DNA from: JASGDN01 sp049841275
GTDB taxonomy: Bacteria > Chloroflexota > Chloroflexia > Thermomicrobiales > UBA6265
Direction of reading: 5' to 3'
Length of the DNA: 64,000 bases
NCBI GenBank assembly: GCA_049841275.1
Contig: JASGDN010000012.1
Span: 18,588 to 82,587 of the forward strand
The notes under the pieces are model-generated. The model was not told where the DNA came from. It did no database searches and saw nothing but the letters and a program-made list of their open reading frames with translations. How positions within the stretch are numbered: the first letter of the stretch is position 1; the number at the start of each line of letters is the position of its first letter. A program made the position numbers and the translations under genes. Below, piece by piece: positions 34,200-43,426 of the stretch.

Positions 34200-34913
34200 T
34201 CAGGCGGTGGGGATGGGCTCCGCCGGTTTCAGCGCCGCACGGACGACCGTGCGCGAGAGGTATTCGCCGTTGACGTAATCGAACTCGCCGCCGCAGGTGA
34301 GCATCGTGAGCATTGCCGTCGCCGTCGGGCTGACCACTTCGGAGAGCTTGCCGCCGATCAGGTCCTGCACGCCGTAGGTGTCATTCGTCTGTACCGCATA
34401 GGTGAAGGTTGCGCCGTCGTCGCCAGTGAGGGTGATCTCGTCGCCCTCGGTCAGGTCGCGCACGTTGTAAAAGACAGACGGCCCGACGTTCCAGTAGTCG
34501 ACGTGCCCGGCGAGGACGACATTGCCGATCTCGCCGAGTTCCGCTGTCTGCTGGTACCAGGAGACGACCCACGGTCCGGTCGGATTCTCCATCACCCCGT
34601 TGACGATGTTGAGGACCTCGATCTTCGCGTCGATCTGGACGGTCGGGACCTGGATGGCGGCGGGCTGCGTCGCGGTGACGGCGACAACGCCCGTCGGTTG
34701 CGTGCCGACCGGAGCGCCCCGGATTGCGCCGGTCGTCGGCATTGGCCCGAGCGTGGTCGACTGGATCGGCACGATCCCCGGCGTCCCGTCTGGCGTGGGG
34801 CTATCCTCCTGGGCGCGGGCGTGGGTGACGAGCGCTGTCCCGGCAGCGGCACTCGCGGTGACGGCGGCCAGTGTGCGGCGGCGGGAGAGGGAGGCAGTGG
34901 GCTGCTGGGTCAT
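34200..34913 (-). CDS. Sortase (class E/F-like) with Tat-type signal
   Basis: The protein has 237 residues from the ATG at 34913 with AGGAGT upstream. The N-terminal SRRRTLAAVTASAAAG is a twin-arginine-like signal or anchor, then a Pro/Thr-rich linker. The sortase barrel shows all three catalytic residues: His137 (VVLAGHVDYW), Cys207 (LTMLTCGGEF) and the Arg in YLSRTVVRA (221 or 225). It should cut an LPxTG-like motif and attach proteins to the envelope. The only LPxTG-type substrate in the window is encoded at 55149-56450. A Tat-like leader on a sortase is unusual. Confidence 0.85.
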   Translation of the reverse strand: MTQQPTASLSRRRTLAAVTASAAAGTALVTHARAQEDSPTPDGTPGIVPIQSTTLGPMPTTGAIRGAPVGTQPTGVVAVTATQPAAIQVPTVQIDAKIEVLNIVNGVMENPTGPWVVSWYQQTAELGEIGNVVLAGHVDYWNVGPSVFYNVRDLTEGDEITLTGDDGATFTYAVQTNDTYGVQDLIGGKLSEVVSPTATAMLTMLTCGGEFDYVNGEYLSRTVVRAALKPAEPIPTA

Positions 34914-35283
34914 CGGGGACTCCTGATCCACGACCGCACACGAGGGCGGCCCGACCGCGCATCCGGCACCCGGAGCGCATGTGCATCGTCGATTGGAACG
35001 CATGAGCGCGGCGAACGGTGTTGTCTGGCTCCCAGCATAGAAAGCCGGCATCATCCTGTCGAGTCGCTGAGTATGCTGGATCGCCTGGTGTGGCCTCGTG
35101 ATCGACATCGGATGAGGGGCATTTCCACGTTATTGTTGATCCTGCGCGATCCACTGTTCATTCCGCGCTGGCATTCACGATGATCGGCACATCCCCGACC
35201 TGGTTGTCATCCTTCGCTGCGCTCAACATGAGATGCTGTGTGATGGACGAAGCCTCCCTCTGGCTCCCTGTCAGGATCCCGTC
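34914..35283. other. 370-base intergenic region with a repeat fragment
   Basis: The region lies between the divergent sortase and phosphotransferase genes. It contains the contracted repeat copy at 35205-35231. No gene or clear promoter was recognised. Confidence 0.4.
35205..35231. repeat. Contracted copy of the dispersed repeat at 3341-3535
   Basis: TGTCATCCT joins directly to TTCGCTGCGCTCAACATGA, i.e. the two ends of the larger element without its centre. This suggests an internal deletion derivative or a solo palindromic unit. Confidence 0.55.
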
Positions 35284-36279
35284 ATGCCCGATACCCCTGC
35301 TGCCATCACCGACCCTGCTCTTACTCCGAACCAGCTCGCGGCGATCGTCCGCCGTGCGTTCGGGGAGGACGCTGCGTTGCGTGAGGTGTCTCCGGTCGGG
35401 GGCGGGACGGTCAACGAGGTCTGGCGTATCGCAGTGGAGGGTGAACCCGATGCGATCCTGCGCGTCGCACCGTCATATGAGGCTGCGGAGAGCGGTCCGA
35501 GCTGGCTGACCCCGGATGGCCTGCGCCGCGAGCAAGCCGCGATTGCCCTGCTGCCGCGCCTTGCGCCGATTCTGCCGCGCACGATCCGCTTCGACGGATC
35601 GCGGGAGATCGTCGATCGCGACTGGGTGATGCAGACGATCGTGCCGGGTCGTCCGTGGAGCGAGGTCGATGCCGCGCTGGATGATGCGACGCGGACCGGC
35701 CTCTGGCGGCGGATGGGGACAATCTGCCGCACGATCCACAACGTCCACGGACCCGTGTTCGGGCCGGCCCACGATCCTGTCTGCGCGACATGGGCGGATC
35801 TGTTGCAGGACGATGTGCAGGGGCTTGTGGAGGATGCGCGACGCTTCGGGATCGATCCGGAACCGTTCGTGCGTCTACGTTCGGCGGTGGAGCGGCATCG
35901 CGCGGTACTGAACCGGGTGACGACGCCCGCGCTCATTCATAGCGATCTCGGCCCCCGGCACTGCTTCGTGGAGGTGGACGATGCTGGGATGTGGCGGATC
36001 GTCGGGCTGATCGATCTCGAGTTCGCGCGCTTCGCCGATCCGCTCTCCGAGAGTGCGATCGAACTGTTCGACCTCATGCCGCCAGATGCGCGATTCCGTA
36101 ATGCCTTCTGGAAAGGCTATGGCTTGGTCGAGACGCCGCTGGGATCGGACATCCGTGCCGCCATCTACAGTGCGATTGCGCTCGGCTGGGTCGCGACGGA
36201 TCTCGCCCGCCTTGACACGCGAGCCGAGCTGGAGGATGTCGTCCTCCAGCTCGTGAAGCGGCTCGATACCTTCGGCTAG
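35284..36279 (+). CDS. Aminoglycoside-phosphotransferase-family kinase (APH/choline-kinase fold)
   Basis: The protein has 331 residues from the ATG at 35284. The N-lobe has VSPVGGGTVNEVWRI and an ILRVAPS strand with Arg where lysine is common. The catalytic loop reads HSDLGPRHC (His-x-Asp; the usual Asn is His, as in several family members). The metal-binding LIDLEFA follows. It phosphorylates a small hydroxylated molecule or an antibiotic; specificity cannot be read from sequence. Its end overlaps the convergent binding-protein gene by four bases. Confidence 0.85.
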   Translation: MPDTPAAITDPALTPNQLAAIVRRAFGEDAALREVSPVGGGTVNEVWRIAVEGEPDAILRVAPSYEAAESGPSWLTPDGLRREQAAIALLPRLAPILPRTIRFDGSREIVDRDWVMQTIVPGRPWSEVDAALDDATRTGLWRRMGTICRTIHNVHGPVFGPAHDPVCATWADLLQDDVQGLVEDARRFGIDPEPFVRLRSAVERHRAVLNRVTTPALIHSDLGPRHCFVEVDDAGMWRIVGLIDLEFARFADPLSESAIELFDLMPPDARFRNAFWKGYGLVETPLGSDIRAAIYSAIALGWVATDLARLDTRAELEDVVLQLVKRLDTFG

Positions 36280-37283
36280 GCGGTTACGATCTCCGCGCCG
36301 CGAATCGTTTCCGCCAGGGCGACGAGGATCGGGGTGAACCCCTGGAAACTGGTGATGTATTCCACCGACCACGAACCGACTTGCCCGGCCTTCGCCGCCG
36401 GCAGGAGCGCGAAGGTGGGCTGTGCCAGCAACTGCTCGTCATTCAGCGCGTAGACGCGGTCGTCGTTCAGGTAGAGATCCGCGTTGTAGGTGTTGATCTG
36501 TTCCCAGCTCAGCTCCTGGAAAAGGCCGCTGACAACTTCTGCCGATCCCACCAGCTCCATGAAACCGACGCCCAGTTCGGCGAAGTAGATGAGGTCGGAT
36601 GCCGAGGCCGGATTTCCGATGTAGACCTCGTCCGCCGTCGCCGAGATCGCGACCACGGTCAGCCCCGGCTTCTCCGCCAGGGCTGCGCGCACCTCGTCGG
36701 CCGCCGCCTCGAATGCGGCCTTTGCCTTCGACACGGAGTCGGTGGCGAGGTCCGCACCGAGCAGGCCGGCCAGTTCCTCGAACCGGGCGAGCGAGGTTGC
36801 GAGCGAGACGTCGAGGGCGCGGATGCCGACCGTCGGTGCGACCTCAAGGATGCCCGGAATCAGACCCTCGTCGATGCCGCCGAAGTCGTTGTTGTTCTCG
36901 GTGTCCCAACTTTGCGACACGATCAGGTCGGTCCCCAGTGCTTTCACGGCCTCAAGATCGAGTCCGTCTTCGACGCTCAGGAACGGCACATCGGCCAATC
37001 CCTCAGGGATCTCGAAGACATCCGGATACCCGGCGAGGCCAACTGGCTTGATCCCGAGATCCCAGAGGGCGAGACCGGCGCCAGCATCGGCGAAGATCCG
37101 TGTCGGCATTCCGGGCAGCTCGACCGTCCGTCCGCGGTCGTCCGTGAAGGTCCAGCCGGCTCCGCTTGGGGATGCCGCCGGACTCGCCTCCGGTGTGCCT
37201 TGTGCAGCGACGGTTCCTCCGAGTGTGAAGGCGAAGCCCGCTGCTCCGGCGGCGGCGAACTGGCGACGGGAGAGGGTACCCAC
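36276..37283 (-). CDS. Iron-siderophore/cobalamin-type ABC substrate-binding protein
   Basis: The protein has 335 residues. The GTG at 37283 has AAGGAG seven bases upstream; the TTG eight codons earlier is less likely. The N-terminus has a Tat signal (LSRRQFAAAGAAGFAFTLGG), then a Pro/Ala/Ser linker. The body fits the periplasmic binding protein family of FecB/BtuF type: GRTVELPGMPTRIFA, ALGTDLIVSQSWD, then the long connecting helix. It should bind a ferric chelate or similar ligand. No permease or ATPase is adjacent, so partners are elsewhere. Confidence 0.85.
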   Translation of the reverse strand: MGTLSRRQFAAAGAAGFAFTLGGTVAAQGTPEASPAASPSGAGWTFTDDRGRTVELPGMPTRIFADAGAGLALWDLGIKPVGLAGYPDVFEIPEGLADVPFLSVEDGLDLEAVKALGTDLIVSQSWDTENNNDFGGIDEGLIPGILEVAPTVGIRALDVSLATSLARFEELAGLLGADLATDSVSKAKAAFEAAADEVRAALAEKPGLTVVAISATADEVYIGNPASASDLIYFAELGVGFMELVGSAEVVSGLFQELSWEQINTYNADLYLNDDRVYALNDEQLLAQPTFALLPAAKAGQVGSWSVEYITSFQGFTPILVALAETIRGAEIVTA

Positions 37284-37350
37284 AATACTGCTCCTTGCGC
37301 GATTCAAATCTGACCGTTTCAGTCAATTATCGCACAAGGAACGGAACGCC

Positions 37351-38007
37351 TTATGAGGGCTCCGCGTGGTGCGGGAGCATCGGGCTCGCGCGGTTGAGCG
37401 CGTAGCCGAGGATCGCGCCGGCCAGCACCGGCGGCCCGTGCATGTCGCGGCCCAGGGTCATCACCGCTGCCGCGATCAGGCCCAGTCCTGCTGTCATCAG
37501 TCCCGGACGCGGCACGCGATGAGGGTGGACCAGCACCAGCATGAAGAATCCACCGACGAGCCCGGCGAGCGCGACCGAATTGCCGCCGCCAGGACTATCC
37601 CAGGCGAATCCGGCGAGCTGCCCGATTGCGCCTGGAACGAAGTACATCAGCAGGAATCGCCGTCGTCCGTAGACGCGTTCCGCCACGAAGGCTACGAGCA
37701 GGAAGACCACGAACTTGAGCGCCAGCGCAGACCATCCGTCGCTCTGGATCAGGAGCGGCGTGAAGAGCTTCCAGAACTTTCCGGCCTGGAGATCGCCCGG
37801 ATTTCGTTGCAAGGCATGCATCACCCGCTCGTTTCCGAGGGCGATGACCGAGATGATGGTCGAGACGGCCAGGACCACCACGGCCGAAAGGGGGAACGGT
37901 CCCCGTACCCGTTTTCCGATCGCCATCTGGGTCACGAAGAAAAGCGCGGAACCACCCGCCATCACGAGCACCGAGGCGGCGATCACGACGATCTGCGATC
38001 TATCCAT
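37351..38007 (-). CDS. Rhomboid-family intramembrane protease
   Basis: The protein has 218 residues and six or seven membrane helices. A long first loop contains FWKLFTPLLIQ, the equivalent of the rhomboid W-R/K-x2-T-P motif. The catalytic Ser144 lies in GGGNSVALAG (GxS) and His190 in DMHGPPVLAGAILG, the expected last-helix position. It is therefore probably an active serine protease cutting membrane proteins. It is transcribed with or near the slipin/NfeD genes on the same minus strand. Confidence 0.75.
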   Translation of the reverse strand: MDRSQIVVIAASVLVMAGGSALFFVTQMAIGKRVRGPFPLSAVVVLAVSTIISVIALGNERVMHALQRNPGDLQAGKFWKLFTPLLIQSDGWSALALKFVVFLLVAFVAERVYGRRRFLLMYFVPGAIGQLAGFAWDSPGGGNSVALAGLVGGFFMLVLVHPHRVPRPGLMTAGLGLIAAAVMTLGRDMHGPPVLAGAILGYALNRASPMLPHHAEPS

Positions 38008-38069
38008 GGGGGCAGCATCCGACCTTCATTGAGGCGCTCCGATCCGTACAGGCGCTGAATGGACGATCG

Positions 38070-39098
38070 TCAGGCGCGCGTGGTCGGGTGGTGGTGGGGA
38101 GTCGGTGCCCCTTCCATGTCGGGAATCGGCGTCGATGCTGGTTTGCGGAGCGGCTCGCCGGTCATCGGGTCGAAATTCTGTGCAGGCAATGCCGTGCCAG
38201 TCCCCGAGTCGCCGGCGATGCCATTCGTCTCCACATCCTCGTCGTCGTCCGAGCCGGCGATCGGTTGTGGTAGGTCAGCCGGATGCGGGGCTGTGGTTGG
38301 CAGCGGGGCGGCGCCGGCCGGGCCGCGATGGTCGCCGCTTGCCATGCCAGCAATCCCCATGAAGGCGCTGATGACATCCACCGGCACCGGGAAGACGATG
38401 GTGGTGGCGTTTTCCGCACCGATCTCGTTCAGCGTCTGCAGGTAGCGCAACTGGATGGCGGCGGGATCGCGGCTGATGACCTGCGCGGCTTCGGCCAGTT
38501 GCTGGCTGGACTGGAACTCGCCCTCGGCGTGGATGATCTTCGCCCGCTTCTCGCGTTCGGCCTCCGCCTGGCGGGCCATCGCGCGCTGCATGGCGGTGGG
38601 CAGCTCCACATCCTTCACCTCGACGATGCTGACCTTCACGCCCCACGGCTCGGTCTGGTCGTCGATGATCTGGGCCAGTTGCTGGTTGATCTTCTCACGC
38701 TCGGCCAGCAGGTCGTCGAGCGCGGATTGGCCGAGTACGCTGCGCAGGGTCGTCTGCGCGATCTGCGATGTTGCACGGATGTAATCGGCGACGTTCACCA
38801 CCGCGGCGTTCGGGTCGATCACGCGGAAGTAGGCGACGGCGTTCACGCGGATCGTCACATTGTCCTGCGTGATGACTTCCTGCGCCGGGATGTCCATCGT
38901 CACCGTGCGCAGATCGACCTTCTGCATGCGCTCGATGAAGGGAAGGAGCAGGATCAGGCCTGGTCCCCGCGCTCCGGCGAGGCGGCCAAGCCGGAAGACG
39001 ACGCCACGCTCGTACTCCTGTACGACCTTGATGGATGCGAAGAGGACGATCAGGACGAATACGGCGATAACGATCAGCAGGCCGATCAGAATACCCAT
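38070..39098 (-). CDS. Slipin/stomatin-like SPFH-domain protein
   Basis: The protein has 342 residues from the ATG at 39098. One N-terminal membrane helix (MGILIGLLIVIAVFVLIVL) is followed by the SPFH domain: VVQEYERGVVFRLGRLAGARGPGL, VDLRTVTMDIPAQEVITQDNV, and the coiled-coil segment AMARQAEAEREKRAKIIHAEGE. The C-terminal 80 residues are Pro/Asp-rich and disordered. Slipins oligomerise on membranes and pair with NfeD proteins; the NfeD gene ends 67 bases upstream, so this is the classic two-gene operon. Confidence 0.93.
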   Translation of the reverse strand: MGILIGLLIVIAVFVLIVLFASIKVVQEYERGVVFRLGRLAGARGPGLILLLPFIERMQKVDLRTVTMDIPAQEVITQDNVTIRVNAVAYFRVIDPNAAVVNVADYIRATSQIAQTTLRSVLGQSALDDLLAEREKINQQLAQIIDDQTEPWGVKVSIVEVKDVELPTAMQRAMARQAEAEREKRAKIIHAEGEFQSSQQLAEAAQVISRDPAAIQLRYLQTLNEIGAENATTIVFPVPVDVISAFMGIAGMASGDHRGPAGAAPLPTTAPHPADLPQPIAGSDDDEDVETNGIAGDSGTGTALPAQNFDPMTGEPLRKPASTPIPDMEGAPTPHHHPTTRA

Positions 39099-39164
39099 GA
39101 ATGTGATGTCCTTTCCCATAGGAGCCACGCGATCGTCGCGCGGCGGAGTCTGTTCGCGAGAGCG

Positions 39165-40637
39165 TTATGCGCCAGGACGCTCCTGTGGCGGCAGGTCACC
39201 GACACCGCCCGTGACGGGCAACACCCGCCGCGCGTCCGCCGGCTGGCTGCGCCGCTCGTAGGCGGCGATCGCCTCGGCGCTTGCCGGAGCGACGGTGAGC
39301 AACAGGCCATCGATTGCGGTGACTTCCACTCGCGTTTCCGCCGGAACCGCGAGTGCCGCCGAGCCGGGCGCGACCCGCGCTTGCCACAGTTCGCCGCGCA
39401 GGAAGATCATGCCGCTCGGTTGCAAGGTCTCCCTCACGGTGCCGATCTCGCCAAGCATCGCCTTCCGGCCGGTCTGCGGTTTCTGGCGGAACGATCCGAG
39501 CGCCGTCCACCCGACGAGCAGTGCGAACGCGATCACCAGGGTCGCCGCCGTCCAGATCACCGGACGCGCGACCGGATCGTAGCCGACGATATCGGTGTCG
39601 ATCACCAGGTACGATCCGGCGATGAACGAGGCCAGACCTGCCAGCGTCAGTATCCCGAAGGATGATACGAAGAGATCCACGCCGAGCAGGACGAAGGCGA
39701 TCGCCATCAGCCCGAGACCGGCTGCGTTCACCGGCAACTGGCTGAAGGCGTAGATCCCGGCCAGCAGGCAGGCAACGCCGATCGTCCCGGCCACGAATCC
39801 GCCCGGACTGGCGAGTTCGAGGAAGATCCCCAGCACGCCGAAGCAGAGCAGGACGTACGCCACCGATGGCGACGTGACGAAGGCGCGCAGGCGTTCCCAG
39901 GCGGTCGGTTCGACCGCGGCGGTGGTGGCGTTCGCAGTTGCGAGCGTCACCGATTGTCCGTCGACGGTCACCGTGCGGCCATTGAGGCTTGTCAGGAGCG
40001 ATGTCCGGTCCTGGGCAAGTACGTCAATCGCGCGGGCGGCTAATGCCTGGTCGCCGGTGAGCGCGAACCCGTTCGCGGTCGAACCGGCGATCCAGTCGGT
40101 CGCGCGGCCTCGCGACGACGCGAGGTCGGTCAATGCGCTCACCACGTCGCGGTCGGAGGCGCTGTCCACGGAGGCGTCGGCGAACTGGGATGTATCGCGG
40201 ACGATGGCGTCCGGGGCCATCGCGGCGATGGGCGCGCCGATCAGAATGCGCACCGCCGCGCCTTGCACGCGGGCGCCGTCCGGCACCCAGACCGCCACGG
40301 GCACACGGCTGCCGGCGATCGCGTCCATAATGGCGTTCGCTGCCGATGCGTTGCCTCCCGCGCTGCGCAGGGAGATCACGAGGATGGATGCACCGTCATC
40401 CTCTGCCTGGTCGATCGCGTGACGGACGATGTCGCTGGTGACGGTCGTGATCGTGCCATCGAGGTCGAGCGTGGCGGCGCGTGGCGGCTGCGAGGTCTGG
40501 CTGGCAGAGGTGTCGGGAGTGAAGAGCGGGAGCAGCAGTCCGAGCACGATGAACAGGGCCACGAGCCATCGATGCAGGTGCCCATGCGCCGCGATGGTTA
40601 CGGTCTTCGATGGCTCCGTTGCTGCCGGCCCGTCCAC
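39165..40637 (-). CDS. NfeD-family membrane protein with inactive ClpP-like protease domain
   Basis: The protein has 490 residues. The GTG at 40637 has AGGAG five bases upstream. The domain order is a signal/anchor helix (WLVALFIVLGLLLPLF), a ClpP-class domain (residues about 65-240), four membrane helices and a C-terminal OB-fold (GEIGTVRETLQPSGMIFLRGELW). In active NfeD proteases the catalytic Ser lies in a G-A-x-A-A-S-A-G motif; here the segment reads GARVQGAAVRI, so Ser is Gly. The lysine equivalent is also missing (STANGFALTGDQAL). It should still partner with the slipin encoded downstream. Confidence 0.85.
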   Translation of the reverse strand: MDGPAATEPSKTVTIAAHGHLHRWLVALFIVLGLLLPLFTPDTSASQTSQPPRAATLDLDGTITTVTSDIVRHAIDQAEDDGASILVISLRSAGGNASAANAIMDAIAGSRVPVAVWVPDGARVQGAAVRILIGAPIAAMAPDAIVRDTSQFADASVDSASDRDVVSALTDLASSRGRATDWIAGSTANGFALTGDQALAARAIDVLAQDRTSLLTSLNGRTVTVDGQSVTLATANATTAAVEPTAWERLRAFVTSPSVAYVLLCFGVLGIFLELASPGGFVAGTIGVACLLAGIYAFSQLPVNAAGLGLMAIAFVLLGVDLFVSSFGILTLAGLASFIAGSYLVIDTDIVGYDPVARPVIWTAATLVIAFALLVGWTALGSFRQKPQTGRKAMLGEIGTVRETLQPSGMIFLRGELWQARVAPGSAALAVPAETRVEVTAIDGLLLTVAPASAEAIAAYERRSQPADARRVLPVTGGVGDLPPQERPGA

Positions 40638-40743
40638 GCGCGCTCCTCTCGCATACCGCGATCGTTGCATCGAGTATACGGCGCGTCGTCGATCGCTAGC
40701 CCTGCCCGGATCGGCTGGCGTATCACACGATTCGGGAGCCGCG

Positions 40744-41445
40744 CTATACCGCGACGTGGCGGTTGCCGCGCAACACGGCGGCAATGGCAATCGCGATCCG
40801 GTAGTAGTACCGGTCGATGATGGTCGGTACGAAATCGCTGGCCGCGATCGTCACCGGGGACAGCTCGCCATCCGCCACCCGGAGGGCGGTTCCATCGACA
40901 CGATCCCGGAAACCGCCAAGAAACTCCAGCGTGCCCGCCAGCGGAAGCTTCACGAGGGAATCCACCTCGGCGGGATTCGGGCGGTATGTCGTCAGGGATG
41001 CATCCTCGCGCAGCAGGAAGACCTCCTGGAGTTCCCGATCGAGGGTGTCGGGCGGCTGCTCGTTCGCGCAGACGCGCGTGCCGATCCAGCGCAGCCGGTC
41101 CGGCGCCGGGGCGATGCCCAGTTCCTCGTCGATCTCGCGGAAGGCATCCGGCACGTCCTCCCCGGCGGCGAGATGCCCGGCGGCCGTAGCATCGAGCACG
41201 CCGGGCCAGGTGTCCTTGTCGAGTCCCCGTCGCTGGAAGAGCAGGAACGGCTCGCCGTCGTCTATGCCGTAGATCCAGACGTGGATCGAGCGATGCCAGT
41301 CGCCATCGCGATGGACATCGGCCCGGCGTTTGGATCTGCCCAACGGGGTGCCTGCGGCGGTGACGAGGTCGAAGCGCTCGTCCGGGTCCTGGGCGAGCTC
41401 CGGGCGAGGGATGGGAGGCGCTGGTGGTGTGGTGTCGCGGGACAT
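40744..41445 (-). CDS. Nudix hydrolase
   Basis: The protein has 233 residues from the ATG at 41445. The Nudix box is complete: GHLAAGEDVPDAFREIDEELG has G-x5-E-x7-R-E-x2-E-E-L-G. The N-terminal half (SKRRADVHRDGDWHRSIHVWIYG, FQRRGLDKDTWPG) resembles the YfcD/isopentenyl-diphosphate-isomerase-like branch. It hydrolyses a nucleoside- or prenyl-diphosphate-type substrate; which one is not clear. Monocistronic. Confidence 0.9.
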   Translation of the reverse strand: MSRDTTPPAPPIPRPELAQDPDERFDLVTAAGTPLGRSKRRADVHRDGDWHRSIHVWIYGIDDGEPFLLFQRRGLDKDTWPGVLDATAAGHLAAGEDVPDAFREIDEELGIAPAPDRLRWIGTRVCANEQPPDTLDRELQEVFLLREDASLTTYRPNPAEVDSLVKLPLAGTLEFLGGFRDRVDGTALRVADGELSPVTIAASDFVPTIIDRYYYRIAIAIAAVLRGNRHVAV

Positions 41446-41912
41446 GATGGGTGCGGCTCCTGGCCGGGTCGAATGGCACACGCTGTGCCGAGGGCGACCG
41501 GTTGCAGGGGAATCGTAGCGCACGTCTCGTCGCGCCGCTGGACGCGCCTTGCCTCCATGAAGCGAGGCGGCCCGGTTCTGCACCGCGCCGCCTCGCCCCA
41601 GCCTTCCCCTCCCCCGGTACGCGCAGGCGGCCCGTGGGTCTACGATGGTCTCGTAGTCAATCGTGATACGCGGCTGCTTCGCACGAGCCGGGCGTCTCTT
41701 CGGCGCCAGCGGGGTACGTACACTCCTTGCGGCCGCATTCCGAACGATACACGATCCTGTTGGCGCTGCACAGGGAAATGGCTGGTTTCGATGTTGGTTG
41801 CCTGTGCGATCCCGTCGCCTGCTTTCAGCGACGCCGGGGCCTCGTGTATCGTTGCGGTGGTGTATCCGTCTCGACCCTTGCCCGTTCGTTCTTGTGCCGC
41901 CTGGAGCCCGCC
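41446..41912. other. 467-base intergenic region
   Basis: The region lies between the divergent Nudix and CorA genes. It holds a 10-bp stem-loop (GCGAGGCGGC at 41562-41571 with 41587-41596) and a short CGTCGC/GCGACG hairpin about 90 bases before the CorA start. No gene is visible. A magnesium riboswitch was looked for and not found. Confidence 0.4.
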
Positions 41913-42926
41913 ATGATTATCGACAGCGCGATCTATGTGGATGGCAAGCGCCTCCCGAACATGCCGCCGATCGCGGATGTCTACAAGCTCTGCCAGGATA
42001 TCGGCGGCCTTGCCTGGATCGGTCTCTACAAACCCACCAAGGCGGAATTCTCGCTGATCGCCCAGGAGTTCGATCTCCACGAGCTCGCGATCGAGGATGC
42101 CATCCTTGCCCATCAGCGTCCCAAGCTCGAACGCTACGGCAACACACTCTTCGTCGTGCTCAGCGCCGCCCGCTACGACGACACGTCGGAGACGGTCGAG
42201 TTCGCCGAGCTCCACGTCTTCGTCGGTCCGGACTTCGTCGTCACGGTCCGTCATGGCGAGGGCTCCGAGTTGAGCCGCGCCCGGCAGCGGCTGGAACACG
42301 ATCCGGAGATGTTGACGAGCGGGCCGGAAGCGATCCTCTACGCCGTGCTCGACCGTGTGGTGGACGACTATGGGCCGGTCGTACGTGGGCTCGAGAACGA
42401 CATCGACGAGATCGAGGTGGAGGTGTTCGGCGGCAACCCGGGCGTCAGCCGCCGCACCTACGAGCTGGCGCGCGAGGTGATCGAGTTCCAGCGGGCGACG
42501 AAGCCGCTGGTCGGCATGCTGAATGGCCTGATCGTCGGCTCGGAAAAGTATGGGGTGTCGCTGGAGATGCAGCGTTACCTGCGCGACGTGCTGGACCACG
42601 CCATCCAGATCCAGGAGCAGGTGGCGGGCTTCCGCGAACTCCTGCAGAACATCCTCTCGGTTAACATCGCGGTGGTGAGCATCCAGCAGAACGAGGAGAT
42701 GAAAGCCATGACGGAAGCATCGCTTCACCAGAACGACGAGGTGAAGAAGATCTCCGCCTGGGCAGCCATCCTCTTCGGCCCCACCATGATCGCCGGAATC
42801 TACGGCATGAACTTCGACATCATGCCGGAACTGAACTGGCAGTATGGATATCTTTTCGCGCTGGGACTGATGCTGGCCGTGGCCGTGCTTATCTGGGCGC
42901 TCGTGAAGCGGGCAAACTGGCTGTAG
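41913..42926 (+). CDS. corA: CorA magnesium/cobalt transporter
   Basis: The protein has 337 residues from the ATG at 41913. The large cytoplasmic domain (residues 1-275) has EDAILAHQRPKLERYGNTLFVVL and a long stalk helix. Two C-terminal membrane segments flank the signature YGMNF (Gly298-Met299-Asn300), and the tail ends in basic residues. It is a homopentameric channel for Mg2+ or Co2+. Confidence 0.95.
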   Translation: MIIDSAIYVDGKRLPNMPPIADVYKLCQDIGGLAWIGLYKPTKAEFSLIAQEFDLHELAIEDAILAHQRPKLERYGNTLFVVLSAARYDDTSETVEFAELHVFVGPDFVVTVRHGEGSELSRARQRLEHDPEMLTSGPEAILYAVLDRVVDDYGPVVRGLENDIDEIEVEVFGGNPGVSRRTYELAREVIEFQRATKPLVGMLNGLIVGSEKYGVSLEMQRYLRDVLDHAIQIQEQVAGFRELLQNILSVNIAVVSIQQNEEMKAMTEASLHQNDEVKKISAWAAILFGPTMIAGIYGMNFDIMPELNWQYGYLFALGLMLAVAVLIWALVKRANWL

Positions 42927-43426
42927 CGGACTGTCATCCGTGACCTGCCCCTGTGCCGGGACGTCTCCTCGGCGAAGGCCTGCGGTTCACCTGCCGTTTC
43001 GTTCGGAGGGCGAGCCCTTTGTGGCTCGCCGCCCCGGTTGTGCGTGGCACAGGAGTCATGACAGATCGATAGGGGGTATCGGAAGGGCGCTATCGATTCG
43101 CGGAGGCGGGTTTCGTAGCGGCGGCGCCAGGCCGCCACGTGGAGCCGCTCGGCTTCCCTGCAAACGGACGGTATTTTCGGCAGAAGATCCTGCCCATCCC
43201 CTCGCCCTGATACCCCTTTCACGCACCCTCTAGCCAGCACGCTTCGTCGGCGGGAGCCAACTTTGGATAGGTGGCGGATCGGGCACGCGGAGAACGACCT
43301 TGCTTGACATTGCTATACCGATCGGTATACTGCAGGGGCCGGACACGCTGCACGGCGCAGTCGTCATCCGGTGACGGGGCGCGTTTGCCTTTCGTCCGCC
43401 ATGAAGCATTCGAGTACCCTTTCGGC
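42927..43426. other. 500-base intergenic region before the TetR gene
   Basis: It contains a terminator-like stem-loop after corA (GGCGAGCC at 43009-43016 with 43023-43030) and the TetR promoter/operator at 43304-43331. The middle 270 bases show nothing recognisable. Confidence 0.45.
43304..43331 (+). promoter_or_regulatory. Promoter with embedded TetR operator
   Basis: TTGACA (43304-43309) and TATACT (43326-43331) are 16 bases apart. Between and over the -10 lies a perfect 16-bp palindrome TATACCGATCGGTATA (43314-43329), the typical size and placement of a TetR-family operator. The downstream gene encodes a TetR protein, so autorepression is expected. Confidence 0.85.

Noticed and set aside
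41446..41912. Possible magnesium riboswitch before corA
   Set aside because: Only two short unrelated hairpins are present; no M-box or ykoK consensus blocks could be found.
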